Part shown: one piece after another, positions 1-5,132 of the stretch
How positions within the stretch are numbered: the stretch's first letter is position 1
Layout: each line of letters begins with the position of its first letter
NCBI GenBank assembly: GCA_016290715.1
Contig: JAEEUY010000065.1
Location: forward strand, 1 to 6,566
Source: Bacteroidales bacterium
GTDB lineage: Bacteria; Bacteroidota; Bacteroidia; Bacteroidales; WCHB1-69
Length of the DNA: 6,566 nucleotides
Direction: 5' to 3'
The notes under the pieces: model-generated
What the model was told of the DNA's origin: nothing
What the model saw: the letters and a program-made list of their open reading frames with translations, nothing else
Databases searched by the model: none
Made by a program: the position numbers and the translations under genes

Positions 1-87
1 CTCAAACCCGCTGACGGGGAGCTCTTTTTTCTGTGCCAATGCCATGTCCTTTCCGGCGGGGAGCGCCTGCGCCCCGTTTCCTTCCAT
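1..87 (-). CDS. 5' end of an unidentified leftward gene (partial)
   Basis: The minus strand is open from an ATG at 87 to the window edge and begins MEGNGAQALPAGKDMAL. A second possible start is the ATG at 45 (MALAQKKELPVSGFE), which is preceded by a GGAAAGG-like sequence that lies very close to it. A promoter with a perfect -10 box is placed just upstream, so a leftward transcript is likely. With a start site near 96, the ATG at 87 would have almost no leader and no clear ribosome binding site, so the true start is uncertain. Only 29 residues are visible and I cannot assign a family. The plus strand is also open from 1 to 96 in one frame, so the 3' end of a rightward gene is not excluded. Confidence 0.4.
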   Translation of the reverse strand, partial: MEGNGAQALPAGKDMALAQKKELPVSGFE

Positions 88-102
88 AAGTCATAACAAC
101 GT

Positions 103-132
103 ATTATAGCACAGATTGCATCAATCGGTCAA
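103..132 (-). promoter_or_regulatory. sigma-A-type promoter reading leftward
   Basis: Read on the minus strand, a -35 box TTGACC (132-127), an 18-bp spacer and a perfect -10 box TATAAT (108-103) are present. It would start transcription near 96, facing the partial gene at the left edge and diverging from the tnpV-like gene. Confidence 0.65.
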
Positions 133-214
133 TCAATGATTCGCTGGATTATTCTTCTTCACGGTTCTAATGTGAGTTATTCTCTAAAGGGTGCAATTCA
201 CCGCACCTAATAGA

Positions 215-261
215 GCATAGCTACACGGGTTCATCTGTGGCGGATGGAAAGGTGGCTATGC
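215..261 (+). promoter_or_regulatory. foldable leader upstream of the tnpV-like gene
   Basis: GCATAGCTAC (215-224) pairs with GTGGCTATGC (252-261) over 10 bp, one of them a G-U pair. The interior holds a smaller hairpin built from TTCATC and GATGGAA. A further 5-bp hairpin (GGTGC/GCACC) lies just upstream, at about 190-207. These structures sit 44 nt ahead of the tnpV-like start codon and leave its ribosome binding site outside, so they could be a regulatory leader or simply a stable 5' UTR. No family is recognised. Confidence 0.35.
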
Positions 262-304
262 AAGGCACAGCCGCATAACTGAACGACCAGGAAAGGAGTC
301 TGCC

Positions 305-655
305 ATGGAAATCAAGTACATTCGCGTTGGAGATTACTATCTTCCCGATCTCAAGCTGCCAGACAATAGCCAACAGCCCATCGGGAAGTACGGATGGATG
401 AGAATGACCTACCTGAAAGAGCATCGTCCCATCATCTACAATCAACTGATCCTGTCTGGCAAGCTGTACAGCCATCTCTTTGAGATTGAGCAGACCTGCC
501 AGGAAAGACTGGATCGAATGATCCCACAGATGAAGGAGGCGGAAGGAGTTACCGAAGCCCTGAAAGCAGCCGATCAGATGGAATGGCTGCGGAGGATGAA
601 CAGCATCCATGACCGCATAGAGGAAATCTTGTTGACAGAATTGATATATGCCTGA
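305..655 (+). CDS. tnpV: TnpV-like transposon-encoded protein
   Basis: This 116-aa protein starts at an ATG preceded by AAGGAG (293-298) at 6-nt spacing. It resembles the small TnpV proteins carried by Tn4451-type and related clostridial elements. Recognisable parts are the N-terminal IRVGDYYLPDL and QPIGKYGWMRMTYLKEHRP, then KLYSHLFEIEQTC and a helical C-terminal half. TnpV function is not established: the family is small, soluble and charged, and it marks mobile elements rather than a known reaction. The gene stands alone, diverges from the gene at the left edge, has its own terminator and converges with the PBECR4-type gene. The identification comes from recalled family sequence features and was not checked by alignment. 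Confidence 0.8.
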   Translation: MEIKYIRVGDYYLPDLKLPDNSQQPIGKYGWMRMTYLKEHRPIIYNQLILSGKLYSHLFEIEQTCQERLDRMIPQMKEAEGVTEALKAADQMEWLRRMNSIHDRIEEILLTELIYA

Positions 656-663
656 TCCATACG

Positions 664-692
664 CTGCCCTGGCACAACGCTGGGGCAGTTTT
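664..692 (+). terminator. intrinsic terminator of the tnpV-like gene
   Basis: CTGCCC (664-669) pairs with GGGCAG (683-688) across a 13-nt loop and is followed by TTTT (689-692), starting 9 nt after the tnpV-like stop codon. The opposite strand lacks a U-tract, so it probably works mainly rightward. Confidence 0.65.
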
Positions 693-701
693 CATGTTCG
701 G

Positions 702-1433
702 TTATAGAGATGGCGTACTTTTCTTCGCAGTTTTCTTTTTGACTTCTTTTGTGGATTGTTTGTTTGCGTCCTGAACAGCTTTCAATCTTTCCCGAAGCGG
801 AAGCCGGTCTATATCTGGTGTCTGAGAGATTGGCGCAGCAAACTTTCCTTTTATGTCATCAGGCAAAATCAACGAAGTAGCGTCAATTCCCTTTGCGGTA
901 TAGCAGGGCTGATCGTAGGTTTTTTCCTTCATCGTTTTGCGATAGATCACAAGCACACGCTTTTGCGGATGCTTGGACACATCACGGATGTCCTCTTTCA
1001 AGGCTGTATTGGGGAAATAGTAATTCCCTTCCCGGACGAACCCCATGCATGCCGTGACGTTTCCCGCCAGTTTTTCGGTATAAAGAAGTGATTTGGCAAA
1101 ATCGTAGTCGCCTATCATTTTAGCCGTCTTATAAAGGTTCATCAGTTGGGGAAGCACCGCCAGCTTCATTTCCACTGTGCCATCTTTGGGAATGCTGAAA
1201 TCAGAAATCTTCAGTTGTCCTTTTAAGCAGCGGTCATAGAAATCCGTACTGCTGATTCCAGCGTTTGGTATAACGCCTGTCAGATGCAGAAAATGACGCG
1301 GAAGAAACGCTGCTTCAAGAGATTCCGGCTTCTGTGGCGAGCCAAAGATGAACAGCAGATTTTGGTTTTCAAGATTGCCGCGATACTGCTTGGCGCAGTC
1401 GACAATGATCTTGACAGCTTCTTCCTTCTTCAT
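702..1433 (-). CDS. PBECR4-type predicted RNase-fold protein
   Basis: This 243-aa protein starts at the ATG at 1433, chosen because a strong GGAGG (1443-1439) lies 5 nt upstream. An in-frame GTG at 1550 would lengthen it through the structured leader but has no ribosome binding site. Family-like blocks are LLFIFGS (26-32), FLPRHFLHLTGV (43-54), FYDRCLKGQLKISDF (65-79), LYTEKLAGNVTACMGF (117-132) and PNTALKEDIRDV (141-152). These match my memory of PBECR4, a member of the Barnase-EndoU-ColicinE5/D-RelE nuclease superfamily described from phage and conjugative-element polyvalent proteins. The catalytic residues are not assigned here. The C-terminus (about 229-243) is a lysine-rich tail. No signal peptide or membrane segment is seen. 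The leader contains tandem structured RNA repeats, which suggests RNA control and possibly an RNA-neutralised toxin; that role is inference. Confidence 0.75.
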   Translation of the reverse strand: MKKEEAVKIIVDCAKQYRGNLENQNLLFIFGSPQKPESLEAAFLPRHFLHLTGVIPNAGISSTDFYDRCLKGQLKISDFSIPKDGTVEMKLAVLPQLMNLYKTAKMIGDYDFAKSLLYTEKLAGNVTACMGFVREGNYYFPNTALKEDIRDVSKHPQKRVLVIYRKTMKEKTYDQPCYTAKGIDATSLILPDDIKGKFAAPISQTPDIDRLPLRERLKAVQDANKQSTKEVKKKTAKKSTPSL

Positions 1434-1450
1434 CCGTACCTCCAGATATT

Positions 1451-1495
1451 TCAAAGGGGAGTAGAAACGCCGCAGCGCCACATACTCCCCTTTGA
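1451..1495 (-). promoter_or_regulatory. 13-bp hairpin just upstream of the PBECR4 ribosome binding site
   Basis: On the minus-strand transcript TCAAAGGGGAGTA (1495-1483) pairs perfectly with TACTCCCCTTTGA (1463-1451) around a 19-nt loop. It ends 7 nt before the GGAGG of the PBECR4-type gene. There is no proper U-tract after it, so it would be a weak terminator, a processing site or an expression platform. Part of its 3' arm (UACUCC, 1463-1458) can also pair with the ribosome binding site GGAGGUA (1443-1437) apart from one bulged G, which gives an alternative fold that would hide the start signal. Confidence 0.65.
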
Positions 1496-1500
1496 TGGCT

Positions 1501-1596
1501 GATTTTTCTGCTGTCCGCCAGCCATCGGCACATACGTCCGATAAGAACACAGGTTTTTCTGTTGCCTGCCAACCGCCGGCACATTCGTCCGGTAAG
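1501..1596 (-). repeat. two tandem structured RNA modules in the PBECR4 leader
   Basis: Units 1552-1596 and 1501-1545 are each 45 nt, repeat with a 51-nt period and match at 36 of 45 positions. Each folds into two hairpins on the minus-strand transcript, followed by AGAAAAA. The first hairpin spans 1592-1576 in one unit and 1541-1525 in the other, with 4-bp stems CCGG/CCGG and UCGG/CCGA. The second spans 1573-1561 and 1522-1510, with stems GUUG/CAAC and GCUG/CAGC. Both stems contain a compensatory exchange between the units (C-G to U-A and U-A to C-G). The five remaining differences lie in loops or linkers and none breaks a pair. The units are in the 5' UTR; no start codon with a ribosome binding site makes them coding. 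I do not recognise the RNA as a named family. Confidence 0.75.
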
Positions 1597-1624
1597 TCTT
1601 TCGGATTTTAGGTGTCAGCCCACC

Positions 1625-1642
1625 GGGTAACGATTGCTACCC
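1625..1642 (-). promoter_or_regulatory. 5'-terminal hairpin of the PBECR4 transcript
   Basis: GGGTAGC (1642-1636) and GTTACCC (1631-1625) form a 7-bp stem with one G-U pair and a 4-nt loop, read on the minus strand. It starts about 2 nt after the predicted transcription start near 1644, so it probably caps and protects the 5' end of the leader RNA. Confidence 0.5.
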
Positions 1643-1650
1643 TCATCAGT

Positions 1651-1679
1651 ATTATACGATGATACTGCGATTATGTCAA
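1651..1679 (-). promoter_or_regulatory. perfect-consensus sigma-A promoter of the PBECR4 leader
   Basis: The minus strand reads TTGACA (1679-1674), a 17-bp spacer (1673-1657) and TATAAT (1656-1651), identical to the consensus in both boxes and in spacing. The start site would be near 1644, giving a 5' leader of about 210 nt before the start codon at 1433. Such a strong promoter fits abundant production of the leader RNA. Confidence 0.85.
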
Positions 1680-1710
1680 TCCAACTCACAAAATAATAGC
1701 TTAAAACGAT

Positions 1711-2643
1711 TCATTTATATGAATAAATGTTTTCATTATTGGTCATAGCAGGAAACCCTTGCTCTTCCAAGATCAAGTTGCAATCATAGACACTTCTGCG
1801 CCAATAAATATTTAGTAGGCGTTGATAAGCACGTTCTAACGGCTCGTCACATCTCAATTGATGCCCGCTTAGTTTAATAAACTGATCACTTTGAAATGGA
1901 TCAAGATGCAATGCAATCGCACAAGCAACAACATAATTCAATTTATACTTGCGGGGCATCATGGGCTTTGATGGCTTTTTATTTCGTGTCATGCTCTGTA
2001 TAGTCTTTGTTGATATTCCTGTACGGTTGGATAACTCGGTTTGTGTAATTTTCACTTTGTTATTCAGAAGCTCTACAAGGTATTCTGAAAAAGAATCATC
2101 TCCACCACCAAATGCAAACGCAATAAACTCTCTTTTCTCTTCTTCAGAAATTACTTCGTCTTCCTTGGATGCATTTCTGACAATTCCAGTGAAGGGTATT
2201 TCTCTTTTCCGAGACGGGGATGCATACCGAAAGCGAAACACTCGGCCAATGTGAAGTAAATCCCAAGAATTATAGGCTATACAATACTCGCTTAGATGGG
2301 ATTCGACATAGCTTTTTTGAAAGACCGTTTCTCCGTTGACTATCTGAAAACAATCCGGCGATTTTAAGCAAACATAACCGTCATAGAAAACGTATTTTCC
2401 GCTATCCAACAGTGAACTAAATTCTTTGGAGCGATATGACAGCGAATGAATTGTGCGCTCGTCATAGAAGTACGCTGGCTGAAACTCTCTTTTACGCGAT
2501 GGATCTGCTTGGAAAACAACGCTGTTCCTCTTTGAGCGCCTATGTTTATCATGCCTTGAGCGGCGAGGCCTTCCAGGATTAGTGCTTTCATTGATTTTTG
2601 GGCTATTTGTACCTTCCAAGACTCTCACTCTTGTTTTATACAT
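1711..2643 (-). CDS. regulator with C-terminal helix-turn-helix
   Basis: This 310-aa protein starts at the ATG at 2643, which has GGAGGG 6 nt upstream. A TTG at 2661 in the same frame lies upstream of that ribosome binding site and is less likely. Residues 20-52 are strongly basic (RPRRSRHDKHRRSKR). The middle region (about 55-160) has blocks such as LLDSGKYVFYDGYVC (78-92) and EYCIAYNSWDLL. Residues about 198-250 carry an Xre-like HTH (KITQTELSNRTGISTKTIQ), and a helical tail follows. The layout resembles a group of clostridial proteins with a C-terminal HTH whose middle domain has no known function. It diverges from the promoter that drives the RNA element and the secreted PepSY-like protein, so it may control both; that is inference. 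It is AT-rich compared with the mobile-element genes on either side. Confidence 0.65.
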   Translation of the reverse strand: MYKTRVRVLEGTNSPKINESTNPGRPRRSRHDKHRRSKRNSVVFQADPSRKREFQPAYFYDERTIHSLSYRSKEFSSLLDSGKYVFYDGYVCLKSPDCFQIVNGETVFQKSYVESHLSEYCIAYNSWDLLHIGRVFRFRYASPSRKREIPFTGIVRNASKEDEVISEEEKREFIAFAFGGGDDSFSEYLVELLNNKVKITQTELSNRTGISTKTIQSMTRNKKPSKPMMPRKYKLNYVVACAIALHLDPFQSDQFIKLSGHQLRCDEPLERAYQRLLNIYWRRSVYDCNLILEEQGFPAMTNNENIYSYK

Positions 2644-2700
2644 GGATTTCCCTCCAATCAAATTATGCTTGTGCTTACGGAGTTCATTTTTTGCTGTTAT

Positions 2701-2730
2701 ATTGTAATAGATTTATTGGTCACGTGTCAA
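2701..2730 (-). promoter_or_regulatory. promoter of the HTH regulator gene
   Basis: Read on the minus strand, TTGACA (2730-2725), an 18-bp spacer and TACAAT (2706-2701) form a near-consensus sigma-A promoter about 60 nt upstream of the regulator's start codon. The -35 box is separated from the -35 box of the rightward promoter by only 3 bp, and a CACGTG palindrome (2721-2726) overlaps it. Confidence 0.65.
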
Positions 2731-2733
2731 TAC

Positions 2734-2762
2734 TTGCTATCCGTTAACCCATATGGTATAAT
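2734..2762 (+). promoter_or_regulatory. extended -10 promoter driving the first RNA element
   Basis: TTGCTA (2734-2739), a 17-bp spacer and TGG-TATAAT with the perfect -10 at 2757-2762 are present. The expected start is near 2769, two bases before the first base of the structured RNA element. The spacer contains the palindromes GTTAAC (2743-2748) and CCATATGG (2749-2756), which are candidate operators for the divergently encoded regulator. Confidence 0.75.
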
Positions 2763-2770
2763 TCTTTTGT

Positions 2771-2826
2771 CCTTGTAGAACACCCATCTTTTTGAAGATG
2801 GCAGCGGCCAAGCTCGTTTTACAAGG
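2771..2826 (+). ncRNA. structured RNA element, copy 1
   Basis: The outer stem CCTTGTA (2771-2777) pairs perfectly with TACAAGG (2820-2826). Inside, CCATCTT (2784-2790) and AAGATGG (2795-2801) form a perfect 7-bp hairpin, followed by an unpaired or lightly paired core CAGCGGCCAAGCTCGT. A strong promoter starts almost exactly at its 5' end. It may be a small RNA or the 5' end of the leader of the PepSY-like gene, whose start codon is about 150 nt downstream. A second copy with the same core lies at 4597-4663. It matches no riboswitch consensus that I remember. Confidence 0.6.
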
Positions 2827-2933
2827 ATTTTGTATGTTTCCGTTTGGCGAATACACATATTCTGAATAATTTACACTTTGGCCTTACATGTAAATTCTTA
2901 CTCTGAAGCCTTTATTTTTGATATGTTCTATGG

Positions 2934-2939
2934 TATACT
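2934..2939 (+). promoter_or_regulatory. possible second promoter for the PepSY-like gene
   Basis: TATACT (2934-2939) is preceded by TGG, an extended -10 motif. The -35 region is poor (TTTATT). It lies 38 nt upstream of the start codon at 2978. An 8-bp hairpin (AATTTACA/TGTAAATT, about 2868-2896) precedes it and could end the RNA from the first promoter. Confidence 0.4.
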
Positions 2940-2977
2940 ACAAATGCTATTATACTGAGATGGAGGGAAAACTCATT

Positions 2978-3820
2978 ATGAGAAAAAGATTTTTCGTGCT
3001 ATCTTTTCTATTTGTCCACATTATTTTTTGCTGCTGTGCACAGGCATCGTCTCAAGAATGGATCGCTGAATATGATGCAAAAAAACTCGCCCAGCAATAC
3101 TTACGCAACCAAAGAAACATGAGTGAGGAAGACTATAAAACATACTATTTTAGTGAAGCAATTAGAAGTGAAACGAATCAGGGAGAGCCTGCTTGGGCGA
3201 TTATGTTTAAAGGAAATATGGATGATCCACGATATGCAACAAATGTATATGTTATATATGTGAATGCATATTCAGGTGAACTTGCTTATGTTGATCCACC
3301 CACAGTTCCTAATCCTTTTACATCTATGTTTAATCGTTATTTAAGCGAAAGACCTGGTGGTTCATGGATTGTCTTTTGGACAATAGAAGAAAAATACGCG
3401 TTTAAACAAGCTATTACTGAAATGTATGAAAACTATTTGAAAATAGAATCGGAAGAGAATTATCTTCCTGTCGGCGATTATCAGATAAAAGTGCTTCAGT
3501 ACGACTACCGATTGCCTGATGAGCATTGTATTACAATGAATGATGCAACTCTTCTTGCAAATGAAGAATTAAAAAAGACAGCTTCATTAACCGATAGTGA
3601 TTTAGTAAACAACTATACAAATGCTTATTCTTTCCTTTACTCTGATCATTTTTCAGCAAAAGGCCGATTGGTTTGGAAAGTATTCTATATTCCGATTCAT
3701 CAACCGCAGGATGGGGATTATGGCTATTTTGTCGAGATTGATGCTTATACTGGAGAAGTAGTTGGCATTGAGCATCAGATACAAACCGTTGATAATATGT
3801 GGGCCTATCGATATGAATAG
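2978..3820 (+). CDS. secreted protein with two PepSY-like repeats
   Basis: This 280-aa protein starts at the ATG at 2978, with GGAGGG at 2962-2967. A TTG at 2918 in the same frame overlaps the possible promoter and would put extra residues before the signal peptide. Residues 1-23 form a Sec signal peptide (basic MRKR, then a hydrophobic core) with likely cleavage after AQA; the three cysteines at 18-20 do not fit a standard lipobox. Two similar segments, WAIMFKGN with YVIYVNAYSGELAYV (73-105) and WKVFYIPI with YFVEIDAYTGEVVGI (233-264), resemble PepSY-type beta-strand units found in secreted clostridial proteins and thought to bind or inhibit peptidases. It is probably extracellular or wall-associated. 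The exact function is unknown. A convergent gene for another secreted protein lies downstream. Confidence 0.7.
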   Translation: MRKRFFVLSFLFVHIIFCCCAQASSQEWIAEYDAKKLAQQYLRNQRNMSEEDYKTYYFSEAIRSETNQGEPAWAIMFKGNMDDPRYATNVYVIYVNAYSGELAYVDPPTVPNPFTSMFNRYLSERPGGSWIVFWTIEEKYAFKQAITEMYENYLKIESEENYLPVGDYQIKVLQYDYRLPDEHCITMNDATLLANEELKKTASLTDSDLVNNYTNAYSFLYSDHFSAKGRLVWKVFYIPIHQPQDGDYGYFVEIDAYTGEVVGIEHQIQTVDNMWAYRYE

Positions 3821-3830
3821 ATAGGGAAAG

Positions 3831-3855
3831 GGGGCTGCTTGAAACAAGCAGCCCC
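3831..3855. terminator. hairpin between convergent secreted-protein genes
   Basis: GGGGCTGCTT (3831-3840) and AAGCAGCCCC (3846-3855) form a perfect 10-bp stem with a 5-nt loop, 10 nt after the PepSY-like gene. Neither side has a clear U-tract, but the position between two converging genes suggests a shared bidirectional terminator. Confidence 0.6.
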
Positions 3856-3875
3856 GGATGTTACGTTGGGATATT

Positions 3876-4487
3876 TTAATGGTTGGAATGGCTACAATAC
3901 CAATCATATAACGCCTTTTTGGTGGCAGGACCAACAACCCCATCAGCATTCAATTTCATTTTTTGCTGAAAAATTGTTACGGCTCCTTGCGATGTAGTGC
4001 CCATCACACCATCAATTTTCAGAGGGTAACCAACCCAATTCAAGTGATGCTCCTTCGGAGGGTTTCCCCAGACTTCAGTAAATGTTTCCAAGAAAAGGTT
4101 CAAATCTCGTTGTACATTCTTGAAGTCTTCATATTTGGTTTTGCTCACTTTATAGGTTCTAGTTCCATAACGCTTTTCCCATTCTGTCAGAGTCTTGGGA
4201 TTCGGCTTTGAAAAATTAATGAATTTTGACATTACATAGCCTGTTTTACCGCCATAGCTTGTTTTGTACCACGTATCATTTTTGTTCGTGTAGGTAACAG
4301 AGATTTTTGTGCCATGGGGAATTGTCTTTAGAACTTTGGAAGTTGAACTCTTTTTTTCGCGCAGATTCAGAGTTCCATAGTCAGTAGAAGAAGTATCAAC
4401 GTAAGCGGTTTTAGTCGCTGCAAGCGCTGGCAACGCAATGGTCAGAACGGTAATGACCGCAAGGATTAGAGCAATGATTTTTTTCAT
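3876..4487 (-). CDS. secreted SH3b and peptidoglycan-binding protein
   Basis: This 203-aa protein starts at the ATG at 4487, which has AAGGAG 7 nt upstream; an in-frame ATG at 4505 overlaps that site. Residues 1-23 are a signal peptide (MKKIIALILAV, cleavage after ALA). Residues about 28-90 form a bacterial SH3 domain with LNLREKKSSTSKVLKTIPHGT and WYKTSYGGKTGYVMSKFI features. Residues about 123-195 form a PG_binding_1-like domain with VQRDLN, IDGVMGTTSQGAV and ADGVVGPATKKAL motifs. No catalytic domain is visible, so it probably binds cell wall rather than cutting it. It could be a wall-anchored accessory factor. It converges with the PepSY-like gene, and the second copy of the RNA element lies upstream of it in the opposite orientation. 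Confidence 0.85.
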   Translation of the reverse strand: MKKIIALILAVITVLTIALPALAATKTAYVDTSSTDYGTLNLREKKSSTSKVLKTIPHGTKISVTYTNKNDTWYKTSYGGKTGYVMSKFINFSKPNPKTLTEWEKRYGTRTYKVSKTKYEDFKNVQRDLNLFLETFTEVWGNPPKEHHLNWVGYPLKIDGVMGTTSQGAVTIFQQKMKLNADGVVGPATKKALYDWYCSHSNH

Positions 4488-4596
4488 GATGATTCTCCTT
4501 TTCATATGAGATCATGTTGTAAAGTGTTTTGCCTTCATTAGGTTAGTGATGATGTCTTGATTTTTTCAAAGCACATTTTGTGCTGTTACGCACTAT

Positions 4597-4663
4597 GATC
4601 CCTTGTTGATCTTCCATCCCATCTCTTTGAGGGTGGCAGCGGCCAAGCTCGTCTTACAGGATC
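4597..4663 (+). ncRNA. structured RNA element, copy 2
   Basis: The core TGGCAGCGGCCAAGCTCGT (4634-4652) is identical to copy 1 (2799-2817), and it is also flanked by CCTTGT on the left and TTACA on the right. The outer stem is GATCC/GGATC (4597-4601 with 4659-4663). The inner hairpin is CCATCTC paired with GAGGGTGG with one bulge (about 4619-4636). The arms have diverged from copy 1 but still pair. No good promoter is seen directly in front; TATGAT at 4594-4599 lacks a -35 partner. Orientation is taken from copy 1. It points away from the SH3b gene into gene-poor DNA. Confidence 0.55.
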
Positions 4664-5093
4664 ATCTGCGCCATGAATCAGCCCATTGGAATCAATCCTC
4701 CTTCCCTGCTACCGATTGATGTATTTCCTCGGTGCAAGAAGACTATAAGGCATATTTAGAGAGAAGTGTGAGGAAACAAAATGTCCAGTTTTTCAAGCGT
4801 TGTAATATTGAACAAAAGCGTTGATTTAGGGTATATTTTGTTAGCTTTTTTCTGAGTTGTATTCTTTATGGACTCAGGTTTACATAAAGATAAGATGAAC
4901 GAGAGCCCTCAAAAAAGGACATTTTTTGTCTCACTGCCAGTGAAATATTTTTAGATTTGCCTGTTTGCACAAAAAATCATGATAATGATATTGGAATAGT
5001 TGTAATGGACCGATCTAAAAAATGTACTTCTCACCAACTTCTCACCGAAAAATTGCTTGATCTTACCGCTTGACAATGATATAAGGCATTCGT
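4664..5093. other. AT-rich stretch without a supported gene
   Basis: No ORF here has both a ribosome binding site and protein-like content. A weak promoter-like pair TTGAAC/TATATT (4808-4837, 18-bp spacer, plus strand) has no gene after it. Two copies of ACTTCTCACC (5026-5035 and 5037-5046) repeat with an 11-bp period. A strong SD-like GGAAGGAGG on the minus strand near 4700 leads only to a three-codon ORF. The stretch may hold a noncoding transcript that ends at the hairpin at 5094-5126. Confidence 0.4.
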
Positions 5094-5132
5094 AAAAGTC
5101 CGAGGTGATTCGATCCCCGGGCTTTTCCTTTT
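5094..5132 (+). terminator. terminator-like hairpin in the gene-poor stretch
   Basis: AAAAGTCCGAGG (5094-5105) pairs with CCCCGGGCTTTT (5115-5126) with one bulge and one G-U pair, and TTTTCCTTTT follows. It would end any rightward transcript from the region of the second RNA copy. TTCGATCC in the loop recalls a tRNA T-loop, but the stems do not fit a tRNA. Confidence 0.5.

Noticed and set aside
1434..1550. N-terminal extension of the PBECR4-type protein from a GTG at 1550
   Set aside because: No ribosome binding site precedes that GTG, while the ATG at 1433 has an ideal one. The two repeats show RNA-type compensatory changes rather than a coding pattern, although the 51-nt period is a multiple of three.
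1501..1596. CRISPR-like array
   Set aside because: Only two imperfect units with a 6-nt gap are present, with no unique spacers of normal length and no cas genes.
2771..2826. Known riboswitch (c-di-GMP, preQ1, SAM, THF, guanidine types)
   Set aside because: The core CAGCGGCCAAGCTCGT does not match the consensus sequences I remember for these classes, so it is left unnamed.
4673..4759. 28-aa ORF MNQPIGINPPSLLP directly after RNA copy 2
   Set aside because: There is no ribosome binding site and nothing recognisable. It could be read only if the RNA is a leader, which is not supported.
5070..5098. Promoter TTGACA-17-TAAAAG
   Set aside because: The -10 box is poor and overlaps the start of the terminator-like hairpin, and no gene follows.
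5094..5126. tRNA fragment or attachment site, because of TTCGATCC
   Set aside because: The T-loop-like bases sit in the loop of a self-complementary stem with a T-rich tail. The arms do not form a T-stem or an acceptor stem, so a terminator fits better.
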